64,000 nt of DNA. It comes from Cerasicoccus frondis. GTDB taxonomy: Bacteria; Verrucomicrobiota; Verrucomicrobiia; Opitutales; Cerasicoccaceae. Under the pieces are notes generated by a model. That model was not told the origin of the DNA. It made no database searches and saw nothing but the letters and a program-made list of their open reading frames with translations. A program made the translations under genes and the position numbers. The stretch is from positions 1-64,000 of the forward strand of contig JAVDPC010000013.1 in NCBI GenBank assembly GCA_031296915.1, given 5' to 3'. How positions within the stretch are numbered: the first letter of the stretch is position 1; the number at the start of each line of letters is the position of its first letter. Shown here one piece after another: positions 9,269 through 18,531 of the stretch.

Positions 9269-10143
9269 TCACCAAAAACAGACTTGGCGTCGCGCTGCAA
9301 GCGTACGCTGCTGGCGCTGCGGCGCCCTCCGAAACGCTGGAAAAGCTGGTGTGTTTCCGCATGCATTGCCTCATCGCCCCGGTAGCGCATGCGCGTCACA
9401 TTGGGATGCATGACTCGACCATGCATGAGGCTATGCAGCATCAGCCGCGCGTTGACCCATGTATTCCGATGACTACGCGCGACCCAACGAACTGGAACTT
9501 CGCACACATCATCTCGAATAACCGAAATAAAAAAACCAACCAGCCTCCCCTGGTCAACAGCCAGTGAACTGGCGACTGGGCACAAGGACTGGGAACTATC
9601 GGGGGTCAATAAGGCATCTAGGCTTGCGGGGTCCGCCAAATGCTCCTCCAGAGCAATGCGCCGAACGGGCAACCCATATTCAGTGCGCCAGGATGACACC
9701 TCTTGCCCAGCTTTGAGCGGCCTTTTTGCCTCTAGTAAGGCATGCAGGCGCATCAAACGCGCATCCACCTTATCGAGCGGAATTTCGTAGACACTGCCTC
9801 GCCGCGACACCTTAAAACCATGTGATTCAAGAGCTTGCCTGCCTACGGAGTCCTCAGGCAACCAATTTCGCTGTCGCAGCGACTGATCAGGCGCCATCTG
9901 GGCGAGCTCCACAGCTATCGCCTCTTTCTGCCGCGCCTGGGGGCTTACGCTAAAGATGAAATTCAAGCCTCCCTCTGCGTCATCCCGCCATGAGAGCGCA
10001 CCTAATGGTAGATCATGCCCCGGTGTTACCGCAACATATCCACCCGCAATTTGATCACCAATAAAGTGCCCCGACCATGGCATCCGCGATAGCCGGGTAA
10101 CCCAACGTGCATCGACAGGACGAATGAGATAACGCTGACTCAC
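9265..10143 (-). CDS. Probable GNAT-fold acyltransferase partner protein
   Basis: The 292-residue cytoplasmic protein looks like two tandem GNAT-type halves. The first half has a GYVAVTPG and LPLGALSW strand pair followed by an Ala-rich helix. The second half has SSLAVDQGRLVGFFISVI and ends in the helix-turn AMHAETHQLFQRFGGR, typical of the last GNAT helix. No clean acetyl-CoA loop (Q/RxxGxG/A) is visible, so it may bind a different acyl donor or be degenerate. It is translated just ahead of the phosphodiesterase/TPR fusion, with an ATGA overlap, and the two proteins probably act together. Confidence 0.5.
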   Translation of the reverse strand: MSQRYLIRPVDARWVTRLSRMPWSGHFIGDQIAGGYVAVTPGHDLPLGALSWRDDAEGGLNFIFSVSPQARQKEAIAVELAQMAPDQSLRQRNWLPEDSVGRQALESHGFKVSRRGSVYEIPLDKVDARLMRLHALLEAKRPLKAGQEVSSWRTEYGLPVRRIALEEHLADPASLDALLTPDSSQSLCPVASSLAVDQGRLVGFFISVIRDDVCEVPVRWVARSHRNTWVNARLMLHSLMHGRVMHPNVTRMRYRGDEAMHAETHQLFQRFGGRRSASSVRLQRDAKSVFGE

Positions 10144-10164
10144 TAATCCAACCGACGAAGGCGC

Positions 10165-10794
10165 TTAGGCTGCCTTGGCCTTTTTCTTGCGCATTTGGCG
10201 AATGCCAATCAGGCCGCCAGCCAATACGCCACCTGCGATTGCCATGACGGTGGAAGATTCCGGCAAAGCGCCGATAATGACCGGAGCATCCGCAATCGTG
10301 CTGAAAACGATGCGATCAATCGTCACGTCTCCACCTACGTAGTCGTACTTAACCCAGCCATAGAAATCTTGAAAAATGATGTTCGTATACTGGAGCCCCA
10401 GGTAATTGTCATTACCCGCGACAAGGCCAGTAACGGTGTCGTAAGACTGACTGCCGTCGGCAATGGCGCCCTCAGAGCCAACAAATGACTGGTAGGCCAA
10501 GGCGCTTCGAGCTTCAGCCGAAACCGGATCATCTTTATACTCATAATCCGGGCTAATAGTCATCGAGCCCGTAGTGCTGCGGTCGGAGCTAACAACACGG
10601 TCGTAGGTCAGCGTGCCCGTCCCAGGCTGAAAACTGAAAACAGCGCGTGGAACGCTTTCTTCGGACGAATCACCCGTCAAAACGCCCTCGCCACCAGGCG
10701 TTACCCAAACAAGTGCTCCTTCGGACGTTACGGTAGCTGCAAAAGCGCCCCCAATGGTGTAGCAGGTCAATTTTTTAGCGTAGTAGGTATTCAT
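10165..10794 (-). CDS. PEP-CTERM-like sorted exported protein (variant LPESS motif)
   Basis: The 209-residue protein ends with a sorting signal: LPESSTVMAIAGG, a hydrophobic helix, and the basic tail RQMRKKKAKAA. This is the PEP-CTERM architecture recognised by exosortase, although the usual Pro-Glu-Pro is Pro-Glu-Ser here. The N-terminus has two lysines followed by a weak hydrophobic stretch. The body has no domain I recognise and is rich in Thr, Gly, Asp and Tyr. It is expected to be secreted and processed, perhaps as part of the extracellular matrix. Its start lies 164 bases from the divergent helicase gene. Confidence 0.75.
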   Translation of the reverse strand: MNTYYAKKLTCYTIGGAFAATVTSEGALVWVTPGGEGVLTGDSSEESVPRAVFSFQPGTGTLTYDRVVSSDRSTTGSMTISPDYEYKDDPVSAEARSALAYQSFVGSEGAIADGSQSYDTVTGLVAGNDNYLGLQYTNIIFQDFYGWVKYDYVGGDVTIDRIVFSTIADAPVIIGALPESSTVMAIAGGVLAGGLIGIRQMRKKKAKAA

Positions 10795-10958
10795 GTCGTA
10801 TACAAATAGGGGGGGGAACTACCCGATGTCGAGGTAAACTTATCGATATTTTAACAAATACATAATACTCTTTTAGCATTATGACTTAAGACTCTATCGC
10901 TTTCATTCTTCAAGGAGCGCGAACTTGGGTTTGCTTTTGCCGAGGAAACCCATTTAAC

Positions 10959-13523
10959 TTGGATTCCAGAGTGGAAGGTATCCTTAATAGTCTTCGGATT
11001 CCAGATATTTGGCAGCAAGATGCAGTAAATCACCTCCTCGCCGGGCGAGATGTCGTGGTTAACGCCCCTACCGGCGCCGGCAAAACCTACATCTTTGAGC
11101 TCCTCGTGGAGCGCGGGCTGCGAAGTCAGGCAATCTACACTGTGCCCACCCGCGCACTCGCCAATGACAAGCTGTACGAATGGCGGGCAAAGGGGTGGAA
11201 CGTTGGCCTATGTACCGGCGACGTCGCCGACAAGCTCGATGCGCCATTGATTGTCGCCACGCTGGAAACGCAGAAAGCCAAATTCCTACAGGGCAAAGGT
11301 CCCGGGCTTCTCGTTATTGATGAGTATCAAATGCTTGGAGATGCGAGACGCGGCATCAACTACGAGCTCGCCATCGCCCTCGCCCCCCCCGGCACGCAGT
11401 TGCTCTTGCTCTCCGGCAGCGTCGCCAACCCGGAGAAACTAGTCAATTGGCTGCAATCGATTGGGCGTGACGCCGTGCTGGTCGAGCATAGCCAACGCCC
11501 GGTCCCGCAAGACGAAATCCAGCTTCAGGCGCTGCCCGACAGCGCTCCCAACAGCGTGCGGGGATTCTGGCCACGGATGATCGCCCGAGCGTTAGCCGAA
11601 GACTTTGGGCCGATCCTGGTGTTTGCTCCCCAACGCCGCGAGGCGGAAAACCTCGCAGCCAAACTCAGCGCCGCCCTCCCCCTCCCCGAGTGGCTGGAGC
11701 TCACCCACGAACAGCGCGAGATCGCCGGGGATGATTTGGCGAAGCTCCTCCGCAACCGCATTGCGTTTCACCACAGCGGGCTCAATTACCGGCAACGCGC
11801 CGGGCTCATCGAACCATTGGCCAAAGCCGGCCAGCTCCGCGTCATTGTCGCCACGACCGGCCTCGCCGCCGGGATCAATTTCTCCATGCGTAGCGTGCTC
11901 GTCACCGAGCGCGACTATAACCACAGTGGCCGGACATTCCAAGTCCGCTCCGATGAGCTCATGCAAATGTTTGGCCGGGCCGGGCGCCGCGGACTCGACG
12001 ACAAGGGGTTCGTGCTGGTCGCGCCGGGCAAACCACGCATGGCTGAAGCCCGCCCTCTCAGCCTGAAACGAGCGTCCACGGTCGACTGGCCCAGCTTCCT
12101 GGCGGTCATGCACGAAGCCGACAAGGCGGGCAACGACCCAGTAAAGGCAGCCGATGAGCTTTCCGAAAGACTCTTTACTGAAAACCGCCTGCGCTTGGGC
12201 TTACGACGTTTGCCCCCCCCCGGCAAGAAGGCGAAAGCGGTCGCCCAACCCGCCATGCAACGCCGGAGTCTCCCCCCTGAAGAGTTAGCGAAAACCAAGT
12301 CAGGCGAGGTGTTCGAAAACGCGCTGGGGGAGTTTAATTTCCGCGAACCGGAGACAAAGAAGATCAAGGAAATGCGCAACGCACTCGGCGAATGGGAGCG
12401 GCTTCGCGCCCCGACCAAAGTTCCGCTTGAGGAAGCGATGCTCTACGTAAACGGCGAGTGGCGCAAGGCGCTGGAGACTCCGGAATCACTGCAAGGCGTC
12501 CAGGTAGGCAACCTCTGCCGCTTGAAAGGCAAAGGGCGACGCCGTTATGGGCGCCAAGCCCCGCTGGCGACCTTTCCAACCGAAGAACGCAAAGGGCGGG
12601 TGTCACTGGTCAAGTGGTTCCACCGAGCGCTGAAAGACCACTTCCTGAAGAATCGGCCGGATGACCGCCCCCCCGTCCGCCTCTGCACGTTAGAGCGCCT
12701 GGAGGAAGTTTACGCGCCTTTGCTACCCTACGTCACGCAAGGGGGCCGATTGGTCGATCTGGTGACCCAGGGTGATTCGATCACCGCGCGCTTGGACTAT
12801 GGCCGAGCCATGGTGTTCGCGCGCATTGACTCCAACGGCAGCCCACTCATCAACCCGCCGCAACGTGAAGTCGTGCCCCCCGCCTTTCCGAGTTTTGCGC
12901 AAATTGCTGGTGGTGGCGGTCCAGACACCGCCAAGCGCACACCTGCGGAAATCTGGCTACAACTCGGCCTGATCGACGACCACAAACGCCCCACCCGTCG
13001 CGGCGTCATTTTCAGCTTCTTCAATCACGGTGAAGGCTTGGCGATCGCCGCCGCACTGGAAGACGCAACCTACGACCTTTACGACCTGTTGTTCGATGTC
13101 GCCAACCTGCGCGCCGGACATCGATTCGAGCATTTCGATAATACAAGCGGTCGCCTGGGCAGCCTTTGCCGCCTGACTTACCGTGGCATGACCGCGCCCG
13201 GGTATCTGGAGGGTGGCCTGCCGCCAGGCTATGGCAACGGCGCATCAGAAGTCATCGCCGCGCTCAAGGAAACGCCCGACGCCGCGCATCGCTTCCTGGG
13301 GGATGAGCTACGCCCGGGCGACATCGAACGGGCGAACCTGGAATGGCGCAGCATCCTGAACCATGTCGCCTTTGCGCCCGACTTTTACTGGGACCGCTGG
13401 ATGGAGTTCAAGGAGCTGGCTCGCCAATACGTCCTGAGCCATTTCGGCATTATTCGTCTAGCCGAGCTGCCTGCATTAACGCCACAGCAGCGAACGCGCT
13501 TCGAGGGAACCATGGCGGTTTAA
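10959..13523 (+). CDS. Ski2-like superfamily 2 DEAD/DEAH-box helicase
   Basis: This is an 854-residue nucleic-acid helicase. The first RecA domain has Walker A APTGAGKT (36-43), PTRALANDK (motif Ia), DEYQ (121-124, motif II) and SGS (motif III). The second RecA domain has VATTGLAAGINF and QMFGRAGRRG (motif VI, near 336-345), typical of the Ski2/Hel308 group. About 450 C-terminal residues follow with no domain I recognise. The start is a TTG preceded by GAGGAA about 12 bases upstream; an in-frame GTG four codons later is an alternative. It probably acts in RNA processing or DNA repair, but the sequence does not decide which. Confidence 0.85.
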   Translation: MDSRVEGILNSLRIPDIWQQDAVNHLLAGRDVVVNAPTGAGKTYIFELLVERGLRSQAIYTVPTRALANDKLYEWRAKGWNVGLCTGDVADKLDAPLIVATLETQKAKFLQGKGPGLLVIDEYQMLGDARRGINYELAIALAPPGTQLLLLSGSVANPEKLVNWLQSIGRDAVLVEHSQRPVPQDEIQLQALPDSAPNSVRGFWPRMIARALAEDFGPILVFAPQRREAENLAAKLSAALPLPEWLELTHEQREIAGDDLAKLLRNRIAFHHSGLNYRQRAGLIEPLAKAGQLRVIVATTGLAAGINFSMRSVLVTERDYNHSGRTFQVRSDELMQMFGRAGRRGLDDKGFVLVAPGKPRMAEARPLSLKRASTVDWPSFLAVMHEADKAGNDPVKAADELSERLFTENRLRLGLRRLPPPGKKAKAVAQPAMQRRSLPPEELAKTKSGEVFENALGEFNFREPETKKIKEMRNALGEWERLRAPTKVPLEEAMLYVNGEWRKALETPESLQGVQVGNLCRLKGKGRRRYGRQAPLATFPTEERKGRVSLVKWFHRALKDHFLKNRPDDRPPVRLCTLERLEEVYAPLLPYVTQGGRLVDLVTQGDSITARLDYGRAMVFARIDSNGSPLINPPQREVVPPAFPSFAQIAGGGGPDTAKRTPAEIWLQLGLIDDHKRPTRRGVIFSFFNHGEGLAIAAALEDATYDLYDLLFDVANLRAGHRFEHFDNTSGRLGSLCRLTYRGMTAPGYLEGGLPPGYGNGASEVIAALKETPDAAHRFLGDELRPGDIERANLEWRSILNHVAFAPDFYWDRWMEFKELARQYVLSHFGIIRLAELPALTPQQRTRFEGTMAV

Positions 13524-13657
13524 ACTGGGAATAGGAGCGTCTCTTCAACAAGACGTCGCTCAAGAGCTAAACCGCAAAGCATTCATGACGATATTTTTCA
13601 AAGAGTATTGTCAACCTAGAGGGAACCGATTCAAAGTGTCCCTTTTCCCTATACCCT

Positions 13658-14398
13658 GTGACGGCGGACGACAAACATAGGAACGAGTATTTTAAGCGCA
13701 TTCGGCGTGCGAAACGCTGGCTGCGTCCCCTGCCCCGCCGCGCCACCATCCACCGCTATCCAGTCTTAGGCTGGTTCGCCGGAGCCGCCCGCAAACGTTC
13801 ATATCTGTGGTCGTTTCGCCGGGAAGACATTGTGCCGGCGATTTACATTGGAAGCATCTTGTCACTACTGCCGATCTATGGGATTCAAGTGCCCACGGCG
13901 TTCCTGTTGGCGATTGTGTTTCGCAGCAACCTGATGGTGATGGTCGCCACGCAATTCATTACGAATCCGGTGACAGCAGGCCCGCTGTATTTGGCCGGTT
14001 GCTACGTTGGCTTATCGATTTTCAGCGTGCTGGGAGCCGAAATTCCAGGCGACTCGGTCTACGATTTTTCCATCCTGATCACGCATAACCTCAAAGACGC
14101 ATTTTTGAGCATTGTCGGGCCCAGCACCATGCGCGGCTCGATGGAGGCGCTCTCCAGCGAAACCGGCATGTCGATGCCGGAGATCATCGGCTTGGGCTTC
14201 AAGGCGACCTTTGTCGGCGGCGCGATTATTGGTTATTTCATTGGCTTCTTCTTGAGCTTGGCCTACCAATTCACGGCTCGTCGCGCGAACGCCAAAATGT
14301 TCGATCTGCGCACCCAATACCACAAGGTGCGTCTTCGCGAAGCCGAGGCATTGAAAAACGCCAAGAAATTGAAAAACATCCAACCAAAGAATTCCTGA
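13658..14398 (+). CDS. DUF2062 integral membrane protein
   Basis: The 246-residue protein matches the DUF2062 pattern: a basic N-terminal segment (RRAKRWLRPLPRR), then a hydrophobic region with IVPAIYIGSILSLLPIYGIQ and the conserved Asn-Pro helix FITNPVTAGPLYLAG. A later membrane span (GGAIIGYFIGFFLSLAY) and a Lys-rich cytoplasmic tail follow. The start is a GTG. The molecular role of the family is unknown. It ends five bases before the muramidase gene, so the two are probably one transcription unit. Confidence 0.85.
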   Translation: MTADDKHRNEYFKRIRRAKRWLRPLPRRATIHRYPVLGWFAGAARKRSYLWSFRREDIVPAIYIGSILSLLPIYGIQVPTAFLLAIVFRSNLMVMVATQFITNPVTAGPLYLAGCYVGLSIFSVLGAEIPGDSVYDFSILITHNLKDAFLSIVGPSTMRGSMEALSSETGMSMPEIIGLGFKATFVGGAIIGYFIGFFLSLAYQFTARRANAKMFDLRTQYHKVRLREAEALKNAKKLKNIQPKNS

Positions 14399-14403
14399 TT
14401 TTT

Positions 14404-15651
14404 ATGCGCTTGCGCTCGCTGCTGCTGCTCTTCCTAACCGCCACGCTCTCTCTTGCCCATGCTGCGCCCATGATCGACCTTGGCATCGACACCCTGCGGG
14501 AAAGTGGATTCGCCATGCTCAAGGGCAAACGCGTTGGTTTGCTTAGCCACCCGGCAGGCGTAGATAAATACGGCCGCCCCACCTGGCGGGTCCTCCAGCA
14601 AGCCCCCGGCGTCAACCTAGTCGCCTTGTTCGGTCCAGAGCATGGCATCGACGGCCATACGCCGGCATCCCAGGCGGTTGAGCACTCGACCCACCAGCCC
14701 TCCGGCCTGCCAGCCTACTCGCTTTACGGCGATTTTAATAAGCGTCCATCCAAGGAAATGCTGGCCCAGATCGACGTGCTCGTCATCGATCTCCAAGACC
14801 TCGGCGTACGCAGCTACACCTTCATCAGCGCGATGAAGTACGCGATGGAAGCGTGCTTTGAAAATGACGTGGAAGTCATGGTGTTGGACCGCCCCAATCC
14901 TCTCGGTGGACTCAAGGTCGACGGCCCTCCCCTGGACCCCAAATGGAAATCCTACGTCGGCGAATTCCATGTTCCCTACGTCTTTGGCATGACCATTGGC
15001 GAACTCGCCGTAATGTGTAAAAAGGAACCCGGCGTATTGGAAGTCAGTGACGAAGTTCGTCGCAAAGGCCGCCTGATGGTCGTCCCGATGAAAGGCTGGA
15101 AACGCGACATGCTGTGGCCGCAAACCGGGCTCAATTGGGTTCCCACCTCACCGAACATTCCCGATCTTTCCGCCGCCATGGGCTACTCGATGACCGGCCT
15201 GGGCTCTCTTGGCGGCAACTGGGGGCATGGTGTGGGCACTCAATACAGTTTCCGCATGATCTACTTTCCCGGTCGCTCCCCCGAGGCCATAAAGCGCATG
15301 CTGGAAACGTATAACATTCCCGGACTGGGCTACGAATTGACCGTCGGTCAAAACGCCAAGGGAACCAATTTCCCAGGCGTCTATTTGTTGGTCAATAACT
15401 GGGATCAACTCGATCCTTGCGCGATCAGCTTTTACATGATGCGCCTAAATTGCATGTGGAGTGAGCAAAATCCCTTCGTTGAAATGAGCCAAAAAGATCG
15501 CAGGTCGTTCCTCATTCACGTAGGGGATCCAGAGTGGCTGGAGGAACTGCAAACCCGGGGCGCCAATGCCCGCGTCGAGCTTTTCCTGCAAAACTGGAAA
15601 CAGCAAGCGCTGGCCTTTCAACAAAAGAGTCGCCGCTATTGGTTGTACTAA
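14404..15651 (+). CDS. Exported exo-beta-N-acetylmuramidase, NamZ/DUF1343 family
   Basis: The 415-residue protein starts with a clear signal peptide (RLRSLLLLFLTATLSLAHA, then APMIDLG). It matches the DUF1343/YbbC family, now known as NamZ-type exo-lytic N-acetylmuramidases (GH171), which release terminal MurNAc from peptidoglycan fragments. Family hallmarks are GKRVGLLSHPAGVD, LFGPEHGIDG, VLVIDLQDLGVRSYTF and VLDRPNPLGG. The Glu of the GPEHG segment lies in the conserved pocket. It would act in the periplasm on cell-wall turnover products. Confidence 0.93.
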   Translation: MRLRSLLLLFLTATLSLAHAAPMIDLGIDTLRESGFAMLKGKRVGLLSHPAGVDKYGRPTWRVLQQAPGVNLVALFGPEHGIDGHTPASQAVEHSTHQPSGLPAYSLYGDFNKRPSKEMLAQIDVLVIDLQDLGVRSYTFISAMKYAMEACFENDVEVMVLDRPNPLGGLKVDGPPLDPKWKSYVGEFHVPYVFGMTIGELAVMCKKEPGVLEVSDEVRRKGRLMVVPMKGWKRDMLWPQTGLNWVPTSPNIPDLSAAMGYSMTGLGSLGGNWGHGVGTQYSFRMIYFPGRSPEAIKRMLETYNIPGLGYELTVGQNAKGTNFPGVYLLVNNWDQLDPCAISFYMMRLNCMWSEQNPFVEMSQKDRRSFLIHVGDPEWLEELQTRGANARVELFLQNWKQQALAFQQKSRRYWLY

Positions 15652-15782
15652 AAGATAAAAATGAAGAATAAGCCCATAACCCCAGGACAAATGAACCATT
15701 CACCTTGTAATTGGCATGTAAAAGCATGATCGAGCCAAAAGGCTACTTGATTTAGGGCTAAACAGTGCTACTATAACAAATT

Positions 15783-16364
15783 GTGAAGATTCTTTATTGG
15801 GATGATTCTGAAGCAGTTCTCGAGAGTGTTACCAAAAAACTCGTGAAGCTTTGCCACAAGGTTGTTACCGCCCGAACCCTTGAAGATTGCAAGATTGCCC
15901 TGCAAGACAAGGAGGCTCCGATCGACCTCTTTATCGCCGACCACAAAATCGACGAAGCTGATGGCATGAACTTCATCATGGGCGCCAAAGCGGCCGATCC
16001 AGAGTTGCATGTCGTGGTCTTGACTCCAGCCATACTGCGCTCTGAGTACAACCAGTTGCAAATGTGCGGCATAGAAGTGCTTAAAAAGCCAATTCTGCTC
16101 GACCAGGTGGTCAGGCCGTTTCTCAACCCGGATAAACGCCGGAAGAAAACGCAACCGCCGATGCAGGCGCCCACCGCCACGAGCAAGAAAGTCGGTCTGC
16201 TGGGAATGGAAGATGCAAGCGGCGAAACAGTGGTCGCAGAGGTTGCCCCCACTCCACCTGCCGCCCAAAGCCGCCCCGAAGGCATGCCTCCTCCCCCCGG
16301 GTCAGCCGAAGAGGAGCCCCCTAAAAAGCGTAAGGGTCTCACTCGTCTCTTTGCCCGTTCCTAG
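15783..16364 (+). CDS. Stand-alone response-regulator receiver protein with Pro-rich linker and basic tail
   Basis: Residues 1-120 form a receiver (REC) domain: acidic pair D7-D8, phospho-acceptor D53 in IADH, T81 in VVLTPA and the conserved K102-P103. The rest is a low-complexity Pro/Ala linker ending in KKRKGLTRLFARS, a basic amphipathic tail that may bind a membrane or partner. There is no DNA-binding or enzymatic output domain and no histidine kinase nearby. The start is a GTG. The basic KRKGLTRLF ending is unusual for a single-domain receiver and is probably its functional output. Confidence 0.8.
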   Translation: MKILYWDDSEAVLESVTKKLVKLCHKVVTARTLEDCKIALQDKEAPIDLFIADHKIDEADGMNFIMGAKAADPELHVVVLTPAILRSEYNQLQMCGIEVLKKPILLDQVVRPFLNPDKRRKKTQPPMQAPTATSKKVGLLGMEDASGETVVAEVAPTPPAAQSRPEGMPPPPGSAEEEPPKKRKGLTRLFARS

Positions 16365-16472
16365 CGTAGAACAGGGTTTCCGCAGGTTTTTTAGGGTGTC
16401 TCTTGTCAAGTTGCGCACGGAAATCAAGTGCTGTGGCGCCGTGTTTAAAAGCTATCGACAGGTTGGGCGTTG

Positions 16473-18164
16473 TTATTTGTGACGACCGTGGCGCACGATA
16501 TCCCAGATAATCCAACCGCCGAAGAGTATGCCGATCTTAAAACCAAATGCGGCCAGGAGCGTGACCACATTTGTACTATAGATTTCGCCCAAAGTAGCGT
16601 TCGGCGGAGCCATGGTGCCCACCACGATTGCTGACGACAAGATGATCGCCGCCGTAATGATCGCCATCGTCAGACGATTCACTCCCATGTCAAACACGTC
16701 GCCCACATCATTGAGGCCCTCGTGCTTCATGGTAACCTTGATCTCGCCGTCCTCCAGGTGACGGAAGAATCGCTGAATGTCACCGGGTAACTCACGCAGC
16801 TTATGGACATGCCCCTGCATGTTCCACCAAATACGTGCGGCAACCGAGGTTGGATTCCAGCGCTCCCACTCCAGCTTATGGAGGAAGGGCTTGCCAACGT
16901 CGCGAATGTCGAATTTCGGGTCCAGCGTTTGGCCGACTTCTTCGATGGAAATGATCGCCTTGGCCAACAACGAATAGTCGCGCGCCAAGTGAATGCCGTT
17001 GGAACCGAAGACAAAAAGCAAGTCGATCACGATCTTACCAATGGCCTCGTTCTGGTCGAATTTTGAGCGGTACTGCCGGAGCACAAAGCTGACCTCCTGC
17101 TCTAGCTTTGTCTGATCAATGCGCGTCTTACCCTGGGCCATGAGCATTGCCACACGGCAGACTTTTTCCGGATCACTCTTGGCGATCGCACTAAACAGAT
17201 CCGCCAGAAAATAACGCATATCACGCGTTAACTGGCCTGCCAGCCCCCAGTCAATGAAGCACAAACGGCCATCATCCGTAACCAACAGATTGCCACCGTG
17301 AGGATCGGCATGGAAAAACCCACTGATCACGATCTGCTGGAACACGCTCTTGCCTCCAGCCCGGGCAAGCTTCACCCGGATATCGTCCGGGATGGTCGGA
17401 TCCCAGGGAGGACGACCCTCCACCCATTCAAACACCGTCACGCGCTCGTAGGTAAACTGGTCGTAGACTTTCGGTGCGAAGACGTCCTCGTATGGATTGA
17501 GGGCTGCAAAAAGCGCGGCGTTATTGGCCTCAATCGTGAAGTCCAATTCCTGTAAAATGCCGTTGCCAGTGGACTCGACAATAGACGGCAAGTCGTAAGG
17601 CCTCAGTTCTTCCACACGGTCATGTAGAAGCTTCACCAGCCAACCGATAATTTCGATGTCCGACTTAATCGCTTTCTTGATGTTCGGGCGTTGCACCTTG
17701 ATCGCAACCCACTCTTCCTCGCCTTTGAGGCGCGCCTTGTAGACCTGCCCAATCGAGCCAGCAGCAACGGGAGTCGTATCGAAATCGTCGAATAGCTCAA
17801 CATAGGCTTCGCACCCCAACTCCATGCAAAGCAATGGCTCAATCTCATCAAAAGGAATGGGCTTAACCTGACTGCGCAGGTTTTTGAACTCGGTGATCAA
17901 GCCCTCCGGCAGCACATCCGGCCGCGTGCTCAGAACCTGCCCAAACTTGACAAACGTGGGCCCTAAGTCCTCCAAGACCAGGCGCAGGCGTTGCCAGACG
18001 TTGAGATTCGGATCAGTCGGCGGAACAATTTTCTCCACCCAGCCCTTCGGCACGCGCACCACATCGAGCAAATCACCAAAGCCATGCCGCATCAGCACCG
18101 TGACGATTTCTCGACCACGGGTGGCATTGCTGATGAAATCCAGAGTCCTGAATGCGCTGGCCAA
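16473..18164 (-). CDS. ABC1/UbiB family atypical protein kinase-like protein
   Basis: This 563-residue member of the UbiB/ABC1 family acts, by family knowledge, in quinone biosynthesis or lipid handling. It has the family-specific KFGQ motif (73-76), the Ala-rich nucleotide loop AAGSIGQVY (134-142), invariant lysine K156 in VAIKVQRP, HADPHGGN (285-292) and the metal-binding D305 in FIDWG. Two hydrophobic C-terminal segments (LTMAIITAAIILSSAIVVG and a second near the end) anchor it in the membrane. Three bases separate its start from the upstream phasin-like gene, a pairing seen in many bacteria. Confidence 0.93.
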   Translation of the reverse strand: MASAFRTLDFISNATRGREIVTVLMRHGFGDLLDVVRVPKGWVEKIVPPTDPNLNVWQRLRLVLEDLGPTFVKFGQVLSTRPDVLPEGLITEFKNLRSQVKPIPFDEIEPLLCMELGCEAYVELFDDFDTTPVAAGSIGQVYKARLKGEEEWVAIKVQRPNIKKAIKSDIEIIGWLVKLLHDRVEELRPYDLPSIVESTGNGILQELDFTIEANNAALFAALNPYEDVFAPKVYDQFTYERVTVFEWVEGRPPWDPTIPDDIRVKLARAGGKSVFQQIVISGFFHADPHGGNLLVTDDGRLCFIDWGLAGQLTRDMRYFLADLFSAIAKSDPEKVCRVAMLMAQGKTRIDQTKLEQEVSFVLRQYRSKFDQNEAIGKIVIDLLFVFGSNGIHLARDYSLLAKAIISIEEVGQTLDPKFDIRDVGKPFLHKLEWERWNPTSVAARIWWNMQGHVHKLRELPGDIQRFFRHLEDGEIKVTMKHEGLNDVGDVFDMGVNRLTMAIITAAIILSSAIVVGTMAPPNATLGEIYSTNVVTLLAAFGFKIGILFGGWIIWDIVRHGRHK

Positions 18165-18167
18165 GGT

Positions 18168-18470
18168 CTATGCGCCAGTTTTTTCCACAGCTTCCAGCGC
18201 AGCAATACGCGCCTCAAGCTTGGCGATGTCGGACTGGGTCGCGAACTTGCCCTTGTGCAGCATTTCTTCGAACCAATTCTCCATCTCAGAGCGGACCTTC
18301 TCGTATTCAGCCTTGCCGTCTTCAACGATTTTATCCGCTACCTCCTTGGCATCGCTGGTGGAGATCTTCCCCTTCTCAACGAGACCGCTCATTGCCTTTT
18401 CGGCGCTTTCCTTAGTGACTACCGCGGCTCCAACCCCGGCCAACATACTCTTTTTAATAAAATCGATCAT
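18168..18470 (-). CDS. Phasin-like / polyhydroxyalkanoate-regulator-like small protein
   Basis: I start at the ATG giving MIDFIKKSMLAGVGAAVVTK, for 100 residues; ATGs three and twelve codons upstream are also in frame. A short hydrophobic N-terminal helix is followed by a long amphipathic coiled-coil helix rich in Glu, Lys and Ala, ending KLEARIAALEAVEK. This fits the phasin-superfamily proteins found next to UbiB/ABC1 kinases. The pair is probably co-translated. Its biochemical role is not known, and PHA synthesis genes are absent here. Confidence 0.65.
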   Translation of the reverse strand: MIDFIKKSMLAGVGAAVVTKESAEKAMSGLVEKGKISTSDAKEVADKIVEDGKAEYEKVRSEMENWFEEMLHKGKFATQSDIAKLEARIAALEAVEKTGA

Positions 18471-18531
18471 GGCAGTCATATTGAATGCACATCCCCACGC
18501 AGGCACAAACCAAATCGCGACTTTATGATGA

